Origin: Defluviitaleaceae bacterium
Lineage (GTDB): Bacteria; Bacillota; Clostridia; Lachnospirales; WQUN01
Assembly: GCA_009780315.1 (NCBI GenBank)
Contig: WRAH01000012.1
Coordinates: forward strand, 1 to 64,000
Length of the DNA stretch: 64,000 nt
Direction: 5' to 3'
In this document: piece by piece, positions 45,511-52,357 of the stretch
Layout: the number at the start of each line of letters is the position of its first letter
Numbering within the stretch: position 1 is the first letter of the stretch
Position numbers and translations under genes: made by a program
The notes under the pieces: model-generated
Database searches by the model: none
What the model was told of the DNA's origin: nothing
What the model saw: the letters and a program-made list of their open reading frames with translations, nothing else

Positions 45511-45674
45511 TTGGCATATCTCCTTTCATAAAGCGCAATTTCGTTCTTTGTTGCACGTCTTGCAGAAATTATCCTAATCACATCACCGCTATTTCTGTAG
45601 CAATGACACACCATAAGCTCCCTCGTCTTACTGCTTATCCCGATGATTATATCATAGGGATAACGATAGGCGAT
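45507..45674 (-). pseudogene. brnT: 5'-truncated brnT toxin remnant
   Basis: The minus strand codes YDIIIGISSKTRELMVCHCY then GDVIRIISARRATKNEIALY, the well-conserved C-terminal half of BrnT RNase toxins. The N-terminal half, about 35 residues including the usual FEWDxxKxxxNxxKHG, is absent: the frame runs into the end of the XRE regulator gene. No start codon with a ribosome site is present. The toxin is therefore probably inactive. Confidence 0.75.
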
Positions 45675-45683
45675 TTTTTTTGT

Positions 45684-46766
45684 CTATTCTTCACGGGGCT
45701 GTTCATTTTTAGTTGCTTTTTTCTTTGGCTTGCCATGGTTGGGGTACTTGTATTTTGAATGCAGTGCAATGAAGTCTAAAATATGCTGTTTGTCTTCGTC
45801 TGTCATATGTTTTGTGGCAGCGATGACAGATAGCAAAAATGGGTCTGCATCTTTTATTTTTGCATTTTTATTGCCAAAGAAAAACCCAACATCTACACCT
45901 ACAAGGCTTGCCAACACTTGAAGCCTGTCTATAGAAATGCCATCATCCCCACGCTCTATGGCGGCAACGGTGCTTTGGTCTGTACCCAGCCCTCCTGCAA
46001 TGTGAAGGGTTGATATATCTTTTTCCAGCCGTTCTTTGCGCAGTTGATATCCTATTGAAATGTAGGACAAAGGCGCGGCTAGAGGGGTTCTCATGTATGA
46101 AAGATATTCTGCTATTTCATCACGGGTGGTTTTATATATTTTTCTATCACCCAGCTTTTTAAGCTCTATCATTGCGTCCTTTGCCGCTTCTGCGTCACAC
46201 TCATAAACGCCGTACCGTATTTGTAAGACATACTGAAGCGGTGAGTTGTTTTTCTTAGCCCTGCTGAAAACATATTCAAAGCAACTTTCAAACAGTTCAT
46301 CTACTTTTAATATATCAACATCAGATTCAATGAACTTAGCACGAAGTAGACGGTATGTTAGATTATATTGTAATGAAAGATAATTTTTTCTAAATTGCTT
46401 GTTATCTGATTCATCTTCGTCAGTTAATAAATCCTTTGCTTCATTAAAGAACTCTAATGTGGTTTTAACTGATGGAATGTATCCAATGACAGAGGATATT
46501 GAATGCAGTTCCACTCTTGCCCATGGATTAGTGTCCTCTAGTTGTTTAAAAATAGGTGCGGCAATGGCACAACACTCTTCAAATGTTTGTTGGTTATTAT
46601 CTGCATTAAGCGTATTTAAAACATTTAGAGCCAAAATCAATTCAGAATCTATTGATTTTACTAGATATTTTTCAATTCTCTTGATAAGTTCGTCTGATTT
46701 TTGTTCCTCAAGACTCGCATATTCTAGAAACTCATCAATTAGGATTTCCTTTGTGTCCACTGTCAT
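45684..46766 (-). CDS. TPR-like/XRE transcriptional regulator with C-terminal HTH
   Basis: A 360-aa regulator with an unusual layout. Residues 1 to about 225 are all-helical and TPR-like (ELILALNVLNTLNADNNQQ; LQYNLTYRLLRAKFIES). The XRE helix-turn-helix comes afterwards, at about residues 240-300 (SYISIGYQLRKERLEKDIST and STVAAIERGDDGISIDRLQV), and a Lys-rich tail follows. In classical RRNPP regulators the HTH is N-terminal. It lies directly downstream of two tandem peptide genes on the same strand, so I infer a peptide-responsive regulator. BrnT/BrnA remnants follow. Confidence 0.75.
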   Translation of the reverse strand: MTVDTKEILIDEFLEYASLEEQKSDELIKRIEKYLVKSIDSELILALNVLNTLNADNNQQTFEECCAIAAPIFKQLEDTNPWARVELHSISSVIGYIPSVKTTLEFFNEAKDLLTDEDESDNKQFRKNYLSLQYNLTYRLLRAKFIESDVDILKVDELFESCFEYVFSRAKKNNSPLQYVLQIRYGVYECDAEAAKDAMIELKKLGDRKIYKTTRDEIAEYLSYMRTPLAAPLSYISIGYQLRKERLEKDISTLHIAGGLGTDQSTVAAIERGDDGISIDRLQVLASLVGVDVGFFFGNKNAKIKDADPFLLSVIAATKHMTDEDKQHILDFIALHSKYKYPNHGKPKKKATKNEQPREE

Positions 46767-46802
46767 TTTTGTTCACACGTCCTTTACTTGAAAATATAAG
46801 TT

Positions 46803-46910
46803 TTAAAAATTTAAGTCCCAATTGTCAACACATCCAGGTCCACCAGACCCTCCAAACGGTACAAATGATAAAAAACTAGATATCAATGTAAATACGTTAG
46901 GCAAGAACAT
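46803..46910 (-). CDS. 35-aa PFGGS/GPGC peptide
   Basis: AGAGGATGAGCGATT precedes the ATG. The peptide begins MFLPNVFTLISSFLSFVPFG and continues GSGGPGCVDNWDLNF. It is nearly identical in its first 80 bases, and in its ribosome site, to the gene at 47019-47120, so the pair arose by tandem duplication. Differences are mostly conservative at the amino-acid level, which supports real coding. It ends about 37 bases before the XRE regulator. Likely a small secreted or membrane peptide, possibly the signal sensed by the regulator; this is inference. Confidence 0.65.
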   Translation of the reverse strand: MFLPNVFTLISSFLSFVPFGGSGGPGCVDNWDLNF

Positions 46911-47018
46911 AATCGCTCATCCTCTTCTAAGAAACTCTATAAATTTGTTGGTTGCAGCCGTCAGTTGCAAGAGGTGTCAACTCTTTTCTTGTTTGTTCTA
47001 TAATTTTGAAAATAAACT

Positions 47019-47120
47019 TTAACCGTTCCAGCCTTCAAAACACCCAGGCCCAGCAGAACCACCGAAGGGGGTAATTGAAAAGAAACTACATATTGATGTA
47101 AACAAGTTAGACAAGAACAT
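47019..47120 (-). CDS. 33-aa PFGGS/GPGC peptide
   Basis: AAAAAGGATGAGCGATT precedes the ATG. The peptide begins MFLSNLFTSICSFFSITPFG and continues GSAGPGCFEGWNG. Shared with its neighbour are MFLxNxFT, the Ser/Phe-rich hydrophobic core, PFGGS-GPGC and a C-terminal Trp. A related peptide with PFG and GPG lies at 207-308. An extended -10 (TGATATAAT) lies about 60 bases upstream. No processing or export enzyme specific to it can be named. Confidence 0.65.
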   Translation of the reverse strand: MFLSNLFTSICSFFSITPFGGSAGPGCFEGWNG

Positions 47121-47176
47121 AATCGCTCATCCTTTTTAAGAAATGCCCATGATTTAATGTACTAATATCCAAGAGC

Positions 47177-47185
47177 ATTATATCA
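47177..47185 (-). promoter_or_regulatory. extended -10 element for the tandem peptide operon
   Basis: Minus strand TGATATAAT; no good -35 is seen 17 bases upstream, which would suit an activator-dependent promoter. Confidence 0.4.
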
Positions 47186-47242
47186 CAATATAATATAACT
47201 TATTTTTAGATGACAAAGCAATAAAAAATAAGGATAACACCC

Positions 47243-47271
47243 TTTACAAGTTGCATGAGTTATGTTATTAT
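47243..47271 (+). promoter_or_regulatory. sigma-70-type promoter for the AbrB pair
   Basis: TTTACA, a 17-base spacer, TATTAT, about 45 bases before the first AbrB-type gene. Confidence 0.6.
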
Positions 47272-47315
47272 TTGGATAAATCAGTAGAAAAACAAATTTT
47301 TAAGGAGGAAGTGTC

Positions 47316-47618
47316 ATGGAAAAAATTGAGTTATGTACATTAGACGAGCGTGGGGGGATTTTCATTTCAGAGGAATTTCGCAATTGCATGGGATGGAAAA
47401 TAGGAAGTAAAATAACTGCAACCATTAGCGAGGCCGAGCGCAGTATTACCCTATATGCAAAGGAAGATGGTGAGCTTGAACTAGATGAACACGGCAGAAT
47501 ATATTTCAGCGAAGGTTCTCGCATACTACTTGAATGGCATGAACAAGACGAAATGGAAATCACTTTAGACCATGATAAACTACATGTGTGGCGATTTGCA
47601 GAGGAAGGTGTGGCATGA
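47316..47618 (+). CDS. SpoVT/AbrB-like domain protein
   Basis: A 100-aa protein with two swapped-hairpin-like segments: IELCTLDERGGIFISEEFRN with IGSKITATI, and a second, acidic copy ELDEHGRIYFSEGSR. The pattern of Gly-x-hydrophobic-x-hydrophobic followed by a helix is that of AbrB/MazE folds. AAGGAGGAAGTGTC precedes the ATG. Its stop overlaps the next AbrB gene (ATGA). It may be a partner or modulator of that protein. Confidence 0.7.
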   Translation: MEKIELCTLDERGGIFISEEFRNCMGWKIGSKITATISEAERSITLYAKEDGELELDEHGRIYFSEGSRILLEWHEQDEMEITLDHDKLHVWRFAEEGVA

Positions 47619-47875
47619 GGGCAACTGGGATAGTAAGAAATGTTGATGATGTGGGTAGGCTTGTAATCCCCAAAGAAATTCGCAAAATTTTTGGTATTAG
47701 TAGGGAGCAAGGTTTGGAAATTCATGTGGATGGTCAGAACATTATCATCAGAAAGTACTACGATAAATGTGTGCTTTGTGATAGTGATGATGGGCTTACT
47801 TCTTTCAATGGTAAGTTTATCTGTTGCCATTGTACTGGACAAATAGGTCAACTATGTTTAAGTGTTTTTACCTAA
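47615..47875 (+). CDS. AbrB family transition-state regulator
   Basis: An 86-aa protein. The AbrB/SpoVT DNA-binding domain is clear: MRATGIVRNVDDVGRLVIPK then EIRKIFGISREQGLEIHVDG. A C-terminal zinc-ribbon-like part follows with CVLC and CCHC. Many Clostridia have this two-part form; AbrB proteins repress stationary-phase and competence or antibiotic genes. It is coupled to the upstream AbrB-like gene. Confidence 0.9.
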   Translation: MRATGIVRNVDDVGRLVIPKEIRKIFGISREQGLEIHVDGQNIIIRKYYDKCVLCDSDDGLTSFNGKFICCHCTGQIGQLCLSVFT

Positions 47876-47928
47876 AGCCAAATGTTATTGTTGATTCCAT
47901 GGTTTAATATGTTATTTATTTACATGGG

Positions 47929-47957
47929 AAAAGCCCGAATTTGAAATCGGGCTTTTT
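47929..47957 (+). terminator. intrinsic terminator after the abrB gene
   Basis: AAAAGCCCGA paired with TCGGGCTTTT around an 8-base loop, T-run on the plus strand. Confidence 0.8.
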
Positions 47958-48045
47958 CACTACTATGTACGCATTGACAAAAGAATGGATATAAAATTTA
48001 GCATATAACTTGTATTTTATTTAGAAATTTGTGAGGAGAAAACTT

Positions 48046-48960
48046 ATGTATTATACAGCGGAAGCAATCCTAAAAATGTTGAGAGAGCAAACAGGAATTT
48101 CACAAGATGAACTTACAGAAGGTATTATGACAAGGGCGAACTTATCCAGAATTGAAAATGGAGAACAAAGCATTAGACATGATAAATTTGTTGCCTTGCT
48201 GGAAAGAATGGGTGAATCACCAGAGAAATTTCTATCACTTACGCTGGGCAATGAAGACCACATGACTTATAAACTACGCGAAGACCTTGATAATTGCTTA
48301 AGTATTTTTAATTTTACAAAAGCTGATGAATTGATTGCACAAATGGAAGCCCTTAAACCTTTTGAAAAAGGATTGCACAAGCAATATCTGTTAAAAAGTA
48401 AAGCCACAATTTATCGCCAAAGAGATAAAGATTTAACAAAAGTGCATGAACTTTTGGACGAAGCCATTAAAATGACTAAACCAAATTTTAATGAAAAACT
48501 TGTACACACTTATTTCTTAACCATAAGTGAAGTTGAGCTTATCCATTCATTAGCATCATTCTTTCACGAAAGCGGAGAAACGGACAGGGCAATAGAATTG
48601 CTAGAAAAACTTATACAAAGCATAAAAAAACGCATGAAAGATGCATATGCGAAAGCTCGCCTATTAACTTTCACCCTACACAGCATATCCAGTTACCTTG
48701 GTCAAAAAAAGCGATATAAGGAAGCCCTAGCTCTGTGTGATGAAGCTATTGACGCAGGCAGAAATAATCGTGTTTATGGTTTATTGCCTATGTTGGCGTA
48801 TAACAAGGCTTATTTTCTTTATTACTTAGGACAGCGTGATAAAGTAAAATGGTGGTTATATCAAGCTTATTTTGCTTGTATAAATCTTGGACAAAATAAA
48901 ATGGCTTTAGATATCAAACAAAATGCAAAAGAGAATTTTAATGTTGATATTATTTTATAG
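48046..48960 (+). CDS. RRNPP-type HTH-TPR peptide-responsive regulator
   Basis: A 304-aa regulator. An N-terminal XRE helix-turn-helix (about residues 8-60: LREQTGISQDELTEGIMTRA then NLSRIENGEQSIRHDKFVAL) is followed by five or six TPR-like helical pairs (DRAIELLEKLIQSIKKRMKD; YKEALALCDEAIDAG). This is the layout of PlcR/NprR/Rgg-type regulators, which bind re-imported signal peptides. GAGGAG precedes the chosen ATG (MYYTAEA). A 57-aa secreted pro-peptide gene lies tail to tail, 3 bases away, and is the natural candidate for its ligand. Confidence 0.85.
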   Translation: MYYTAEAILKMLREQTGISQDELTEGIMTRANLSRIENGEQSIRHDKFVALLERMGESPEKFLSLTLGNEDHMTYKLREDLDNCLSIFNFTKADELIAQMEALKPFEKGLHKQYLLKSKATIYRQRDKDLTKVHELLDEAIKMTKPNFNEKLVHTYFLTISEVELIHSLASFFHESGETDRAIELLEKLIQSIKKRMKDAYAKARLLTFTLHSISSYLGQKKRYKEALALCDEAIDAGRNNRVYGLLPMLAYNKAYFLYYLGQRDKVKWWLYQAYFACINLGQNKMALDIKQNAKENFNVDIIL

Positions 48961-48963
48961 TAT

Positions 48964-49137
48964 TCATTTAGGCACTATATCAGGAATTTCCAAGTCTGCC
49001 AAAGGGTCACATGCAGTATATACGCTAACGCAATCATCATATCCCTTTTCATAAGCATGAGTGATATCGCATATTAAAGTTGTTGTCCCACCAAGAAATA
49101 AGGCAGTAAGTAAAAGTGTCACAATACGTTTTTTCAT
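48964..49137 (-). CDS. secreted Phr/PapR-like pro-peptide, 57 aa
   Basis: The peptide starts MKKRIVTLLLTALFLGGTTT, a clear signal-peptide-like N-terminus, with a probable cleavage after THA, then an acidic stretch with two or three Cys and a C-terminus DLEIPDIVPK. The end resembles the active NprX heptapeptide SKPDIVG as I recall it (shared PDIV). AAGGGAATACTTGATT precedes the ATG. A weak promoter (TATACT at 49168-49163) lies in the adjacent repeat module. It ends 3 bases from the convergent RRNPP regulator. I infer a signalling pro-peptide; a small secreted Cys protein is the alternative. Confidence 0.7.
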   Translation of the reverse strand: MKKRIVTLLLTALFLGGTTTLICDITHAYEKGYDDCVSVYTACDPLADLEIPDIVPK

Positions 49138-49158
49138 AATCAAGTATTCCCTTCAAGA

Positions 49159-49297
49159 AATAAGTATAAATACTATTTTACACGATTAAAGGATGACTGT
49201 CTGTATAGTTTCACGCACAATTATTTTAAAATGTGCGTGAAACTATACAGACAGCATCTTTTTTTAGTGCTATGATTATATCAATCGCGCGATTGAT
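49159..49297 (+). repeat. leader module copy 1 (hairpin plus palindrome)
   Basis: First of three related modules. A long inverted repeat, CTGTCTGTATAGTTTCACGC at 49197 onward and its complement ending 49254, forms a stem of about 23 bp with an A/T loop and is followed by seven T, so it is terminator-like on the plus strand. About 20 bases later comes the perfect 18-bp palindrome ATCAATCGCGCGATTGAT (49280-49297). It lies between the pro-peptide gene (minus) and an exported protein gene (plus). Confidence 0.85.
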
Positions 49298-49371
49298 GTC
49301 ATTATATAGGGGAGGGATAATTTCAATAGAATCTTAATTTAGTTGCACATTAAAAGTTATTGAAAAAAATA

Positions 49372-49408
49372 TTTACCATGTGCTTTACTAAATATTACAC
49401 ATGGTAAA
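49372..49408 (+). promoter_or_regulatory. leader hairpin before exported protein gene
   Basis: TTTACCATGTG pairs with CACATGGTAAA around a 15-base loop, 13 bases before the ribosome site of the 49437 gene. It may affect translation or mRNA stability. Confidence 0.5.
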
Positions 49409-49436
49409 TGGATTTCCTAAAGGGAGGATTTTATTT

Positions 49437-49976
49437 ATGAAAAAATTATTGTTGCTAGTTTCCATTGTCACTATCTTGGTGATTGCTATGTCATCAGTAG
49501 TTTTTGCGTCAGATGAGAATGACAAATATACAGAGTATATACCCGTACAAGTAATTTTTGAGGTAATCGACTTTGAAAGTGGTGAGTTCGTAAGCAGGGA
49601 GTTTTTTGATGTATACTTACCTGAAATTTATGCTTCAACAGAATTTGTAGGGATTGCACCTCGTACTACACTATCTCAACGGGAATTTACGTTTTTTTCA
49701 AATCAAGATAGAATAACAACAGGAATAATAGAAACACCATTAGCCCTTGGACATACGAGACATCTCCTTCATCATTCAGGGACACTCGGAAACACAACGT
49801 TGAGGGTAGCTCCAATAACGATTCATACTCAAACTGAATTAGGGGTGGGCTTTCTGCTGCCGGGTCAAGCTCTTCGCATTCATGTGCCATTTAACACTAT
49901 GTCATACCAAGTTTTTATGGATAGACAAGCACAATTCGTTGGGCGAATGGATCGTGTTATTATATCGATATTTTAA
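49437..49976 (+). CDS. exported protein of unknown function, 179 aa
   Basis: The ATG at 49437 has AGGGAGG upstream and gives MKKLLLLVSIVTILVIAMSS, a signal peptide with likely cleavage after VFA. The mature part, about 155 aa, has alternating hydrophobic and polar residues suggesting beta structure (IPVQVIFEVIDFESGEF; LPGQALRIHVPFNTMSYQVF) and no Cys. I do not recognise a family. It is the gene controlled by module copy 1, next to the RRNPP regulator and its pro-peptide, so it may be a quorum-controlled secreted product. Confidence 0.7.
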   Translation: MKKLLLLVSIVTILVIAMSSVVFASDENDKYTEYIPVQVIFEVIDFESGEFVSREFFDVYLPEIYASTEFVGIAPRTTLSQREFTFFSNQDRITTGIIETPLALGHTRHLLHHSGTLGNTTLRVAPITIHTQTELGVGFLLPGQALRIHVPFNTMSYQVFMDRQAQFVGRMDRVIISIF

Positions 49977-49998
49977 CCTCTTTTAATTTAAGCCAAAT

Positions 49999-50031
49999 AA
50001 AAACACTCGTATCATTTGACCGAGTGTTTTT
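49999..50031. terminator. bidirectional terminator
   Basis: AAAAACACTCG paired with CGAGTGTTTTT around an 11-base loop, between the convergent 49437 and 50064 genes. Confidence 0.8.
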
Positions 50032-50063
50032 ATTTTATACTTATCTTCAGTTGTTTTATTTAA

Positions 50064-50429
50064 TTATTCATATAGGTAATCAAGTAAGTCCCAGCCACGA
50101 TGACTGACATAGTTCCTAACTAGCCAGCTCGCGTCATTTCTCCTTATTGCTATTACCCTAGCTGTTTCGTATGTGCGTAAATCGGTATCAATCAATACTT
50201 CTACGTATTCTACTTTATACCTTACCAAAAGACCATCTAATATTATTGTTGTATTTTGGTAACTTTCAATGTCATCCATTCTAAAATAATATAATCTCGT
50301 ATATACACTGCCATGTATCATAAAGCCAACATTAACTGCTACAGACAAAAATAGTAGAGACACTAATGCTAAAATCAATATTTTTTTTAGCCGACCTTTA
50401 TTTTCATACTTTTTTATCACGTCATCCAT
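50064..50429 (-). CDS. small single-span membrane protein, family A
   Basis: A 121-aa protein with a charged cytoplasmic N-terminus (MDDVIKKYENKGRLKK), one span (ILALVSLLFLSVAVNVGFMI) and an extracytoplasmic domain with LYYFRMDDIESYQ, VEVLIDTD and ARVIAIRR. It is clearly paralogous to the 50504 gene (same N-terminus, span and MDDIESYQ) and more distantly to the 51358 gene (shared V-x-I-x4-D/T and VI-x-IRR). I know no function. TAGGTGTTAAA precedes the ATG. Confidence 0.75.
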   Translation of the reverse strand: MDDVIKKYENKGRLKKILILALVSLLFLSVAVNVGFMIHGSVYTRLYYFRMDDIESYQNTTIILDGLLVRYKVEYVEVLIDTDLRTYETARVIAIRRNDASWLVRNYVSHRGWDLLDYLYE

Positions 50430-50503
50430 TTTAACACCTACGCTTTTCTAAAATATAACATTTTACTATTATTGAACTTGCATGACACCCAGCAGAGACA
50501 AAT

Positions 50504-50881
50504 TTATTCAATATTTGTATCAAGTAAACCCCAGCCGCCACTAATATCGCTAAGGCTGACGTAATGCCTAAGTAATTGATATGCGTCAACTCGCCAGACT
50601 GCTATTACCCTAGATGTTGCATAGGTGAGTAAATCTGCATCAATTAGTACTTCTGTATATTCTGTCCTATGTCTTACAGAAAGATAATTTAATATATCCA
50701 CTGTATCTTGATAGCTTTCAATATCATCCATTCTAAAATAATATAGGCGTACATATACACTTCTATGTACAACAAAGCCTATATTAATTGCTACAGACAC
50801 AAGCAATAAAGGTACTAATAATAAAATCAGTATGTTTTTTAAACGATTCTTATTTTTGTATTTTTTTATTATATTGTCCAC
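50504..50881 (-). CDS. small single-span membrane protein, family A
   Basis: A 125-aa paralogue of the 50064 gene, starting with GTG after TAGGTGTTAAA. It keeps DNIIKKYKNKNRLKNILIL, LYYFRMDDIESYQDT and EVLIDADL, and ends SGGWGLLDTNIE. A fragment of a third such gene survives at 52300-52359. The immediate upstream DNA (TTAACACCTACACTTTTCTA, seen from the plus strand) is also found at 53752, where the gene itself is missing. It is divergent from the 51358 gene across module copy 2. Confidence 0.75.
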   Translation of the reverse strand: MDNIIKKYKNKNRLKNILILLLVPLLLVSVAINIGFVVHRSVYVRLYYFRMDDIESYQDTVDILNYLSVRHRTEYTEVLIDADLLTYATSRVIAVWRVDAYQLLRHYVSLSDISGGWGLLDTNIE

Positions 50882-50882
50882 T

Positions 50883-51094
50883 TTAACACCTACACTTTTC
50901 TAAAATACAACATTTTATCAATGTTGAACCTACACTATATAAGTCCATTTCAAAAAATAATTATAAATACCATTATACACGATTAAAGGATGACTGTCTG
51001 TATAGTTTCACGCACAATTATTTTAAACTGTACGTGAAATTGTACAGACAGAATCTTTTTTTAGTGCTATGATTATATCAATCATGCGATTGGT
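50883..51094 (+). repeat. leader module copy 2
   Basis: It contains the hairpin arms at 50994-51051 (CTGTCTGTATAGTTTCACGC and a slightly diverged complement) followed by seven T, and the imperfect palindrome ATCAATCATGCGATTGGT at 51077-51094. The left 110 bases (from TTAACACCTACAC) are shared with copy 3 at 53752 but not with copy 1, and a shorter piece of it recurs at 50431-50480. It separates two divergent genes. Confidence 0.85.
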
Positions 51095-51263
51095 GTAATC
51101 ATAGTTTTGGGTTGTAATAATGATGGTTGACATAAATATTTTTTAGGTCATGAAGCGTATAAGAAGCAGGATATTTAAGATTACAAATGATTTTGACTAT
51201 CGTAAGGAAAAGGAATAGTTCACTCTAGTTCTCCAGTTTAAACCATTGCATAGCACTTTCAAC

Positions 51264-51318
51264 AACTCAAAAATAAGACTCGGAAAGCGACTCACCTTTC
51301 GGGTCTTATTTGAGAGTT
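51264..51318 (+). promoter_or_regulatory. strong leader hairpin before the 51358 gene
   Basis: AACTCAAAAATAAGACTCGG pairs with a complement ending at 51318 (CGGGTCTTATTTGAGAGTT) with one or two mismatches and a small loop. No T-run follows, so it is more likely an RNA stability or regulatory element than a terminator. Confidence 0.55.
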
Positions 51319-51357
51319 AGCTAAATATAAAAATTATTCTGAAAGGAAGCTTAGTTT

Positions 51358-51708
51358 ATGATAAAGCATAAATTTAAAATTCTACTTATATTCACTATAT
51401 TTATTTCTCTAGTATTTAGTTTGTTGTTATTGTTTTATACGCAATCTTATGTTTCAGTATATATGTTTACCACTGCGCAACAGGATAGGTATGATAAAGT
51501 AATGAACACTTTAGAAGAATTAAACATTGAGCCTAGACATACCAAAGTAGATATTTTTATTGGTACTACTAGCGAGTATATACCCGTTGTGATTCTATCA
51601 ATACGCAGAATAGATTTACCCTTATTAGCAATTCGTTATAGTGACTATGACTTGCACAATATTATTCGTGAAGAACTGATACGCTTAGAGGGAAATCATG
51701 ACCAGTAG
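51358..51708 (+). CDS. small single-span membrane protein, family B
   Basis: A 116-aa protein: basic N-terminus MIKHKFKI, one span (ILLIFTIFISLVFSLLLLFY), then an outer domain with YVSVYMFTTAQQDRYDKV, HTKVDIFIG and VVILSIRR. The next gene (51740) is a broken paralogue, and the family A proteins look like distant relatives, with the same span-plus-domain layout and the IRR motif. Its first 30 bases recur at 56027-56058 upstream of the ABC exporter. Function unknown. AAAGGAAG precedes the ATG. Confidence 0.7.
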   Translation: MIKHKFKILLIFTIFISLVFSLLLLFYTQSYVSVYMFTTAQQDRYDKVMNTLEELNIEPRHTKVDIFIGTTSEYIPVVILSIRRIDLPLLAIRYSDYDLHNIIREELIRLEGNHDQ

Positions 51709-51739
51709 CTTATTGCTATTTTATGAAAGAGGATGAATA

Positions 51740-52127
51740 ATGAAAAAACATGCGCCTAAGATTGCAATAGTTCTTGCAGTCATTGCCACAATCTCTATAG
51801 TGATTAAATATATCCTTTGTGTATTTGATGAACATATATATCCCCACTTTTGCTTTTTCCATAGCGCAAGAAGAAGAACTGAATGAGATGATAGAGAGAC
51901 TAGATGCGCTATGGGTAAACCATAGGGTAGAACTTACACCACATACACTTACTACAAGGAACGAAGCGGGAGAGGTAGAGCATTCAGAAGTAATGATATG
52001 GGAAGTTTCCATATTAAGGGGAAATTTGTCTAATTGGACAGTTAGTAATCACATGTCTAATCTTTTCATGCTTATATATCCTGACCACCGACCTGTTTCA
52101 GATGTGTACCATGAAATGACGGAGTAG
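51740..52127 (+). pseudogene. frameshifted family B membrane protein
   Basis: AAGAGGATGAATA precedes an ATG coding MKKHAPKIAIVLAVIATISI, a membrane-span start like its neighbour. The frame closes soon after, but a one-base shift within the TATATATA run near 51834-51842 restores a frame with IPTFAFSIAQEEELNEMIER and HRVELTPHTLTTRNE, aligning with the 51358 protein (MFTTAQQDRYDKVMNTLEEL). Either it is a pseudogene or the TA repeat permits phase variation. It ends at 52127. Confidence 0.65.
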
Positions 52128-52138
52128 AAGGCGATACA

Positions 52139-52357
52139 ATGAATTTCAGAAGGAAATCACAACGAATAGTTTTTATAACAATGCTGATTGTGAACTATGT
52201 ATATGTATTTCTTTTTCCTGTAAAAGCAGATGAGGAATTGTTTGGGACTGATTATTTACGTTTGGATTTCATTATTAAAACACGTCTTGAATGGATATTT
52301 TATTCAACATCCATATCAAGCAAGTCCAAGCCACCACCAATACCAATTGTAGCGTAA
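52139..52357 (+). CDS. short ORF, possibly chimeric, 72 aa
   Basis: The ORF starts MNFRRKSQRIVFITMLIVNY, a signal-like or single-span N-terminus, then FLFPVKADEELFGTDYLR. The last roughly 17 residues (from STSISSKSKPP) are encoded opposite a remnant of a family A gene, so the natural C-terminus has probably been lost in a rearrangement. The ribosome site is weak. It may be a dead gene. Confidence 0.4.
   Translation: MNFRRKSQRIVFITMLIVNYVYVFLFPVKADEELFGTDYLRLDFIIKTRLEWIFYSTSISSKSKPPPIPIVA

Noticed and set aside
47019-47120. The PFGGS-GPGC peptides as AgrD autoinducer precursors
   Set aside because: There is no AgrB or AgrC nearby and the conserved Cys is not followed by the typical short hydrophobic ring plus acidic tail.
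47300-47851. Minus-strand 183-codon ORF over the AbrB pair
   Set aside because: Ser/Thr-rich composition, no ribosome site and full overlap with two well-supported genes.
48964-49137. Treating the pro-peptide as a lantibiotic precursor
   Set aside because: It has a normal signal-peptide start rather than a leader with a double-Gly site, and no modification enzyme is nearby.
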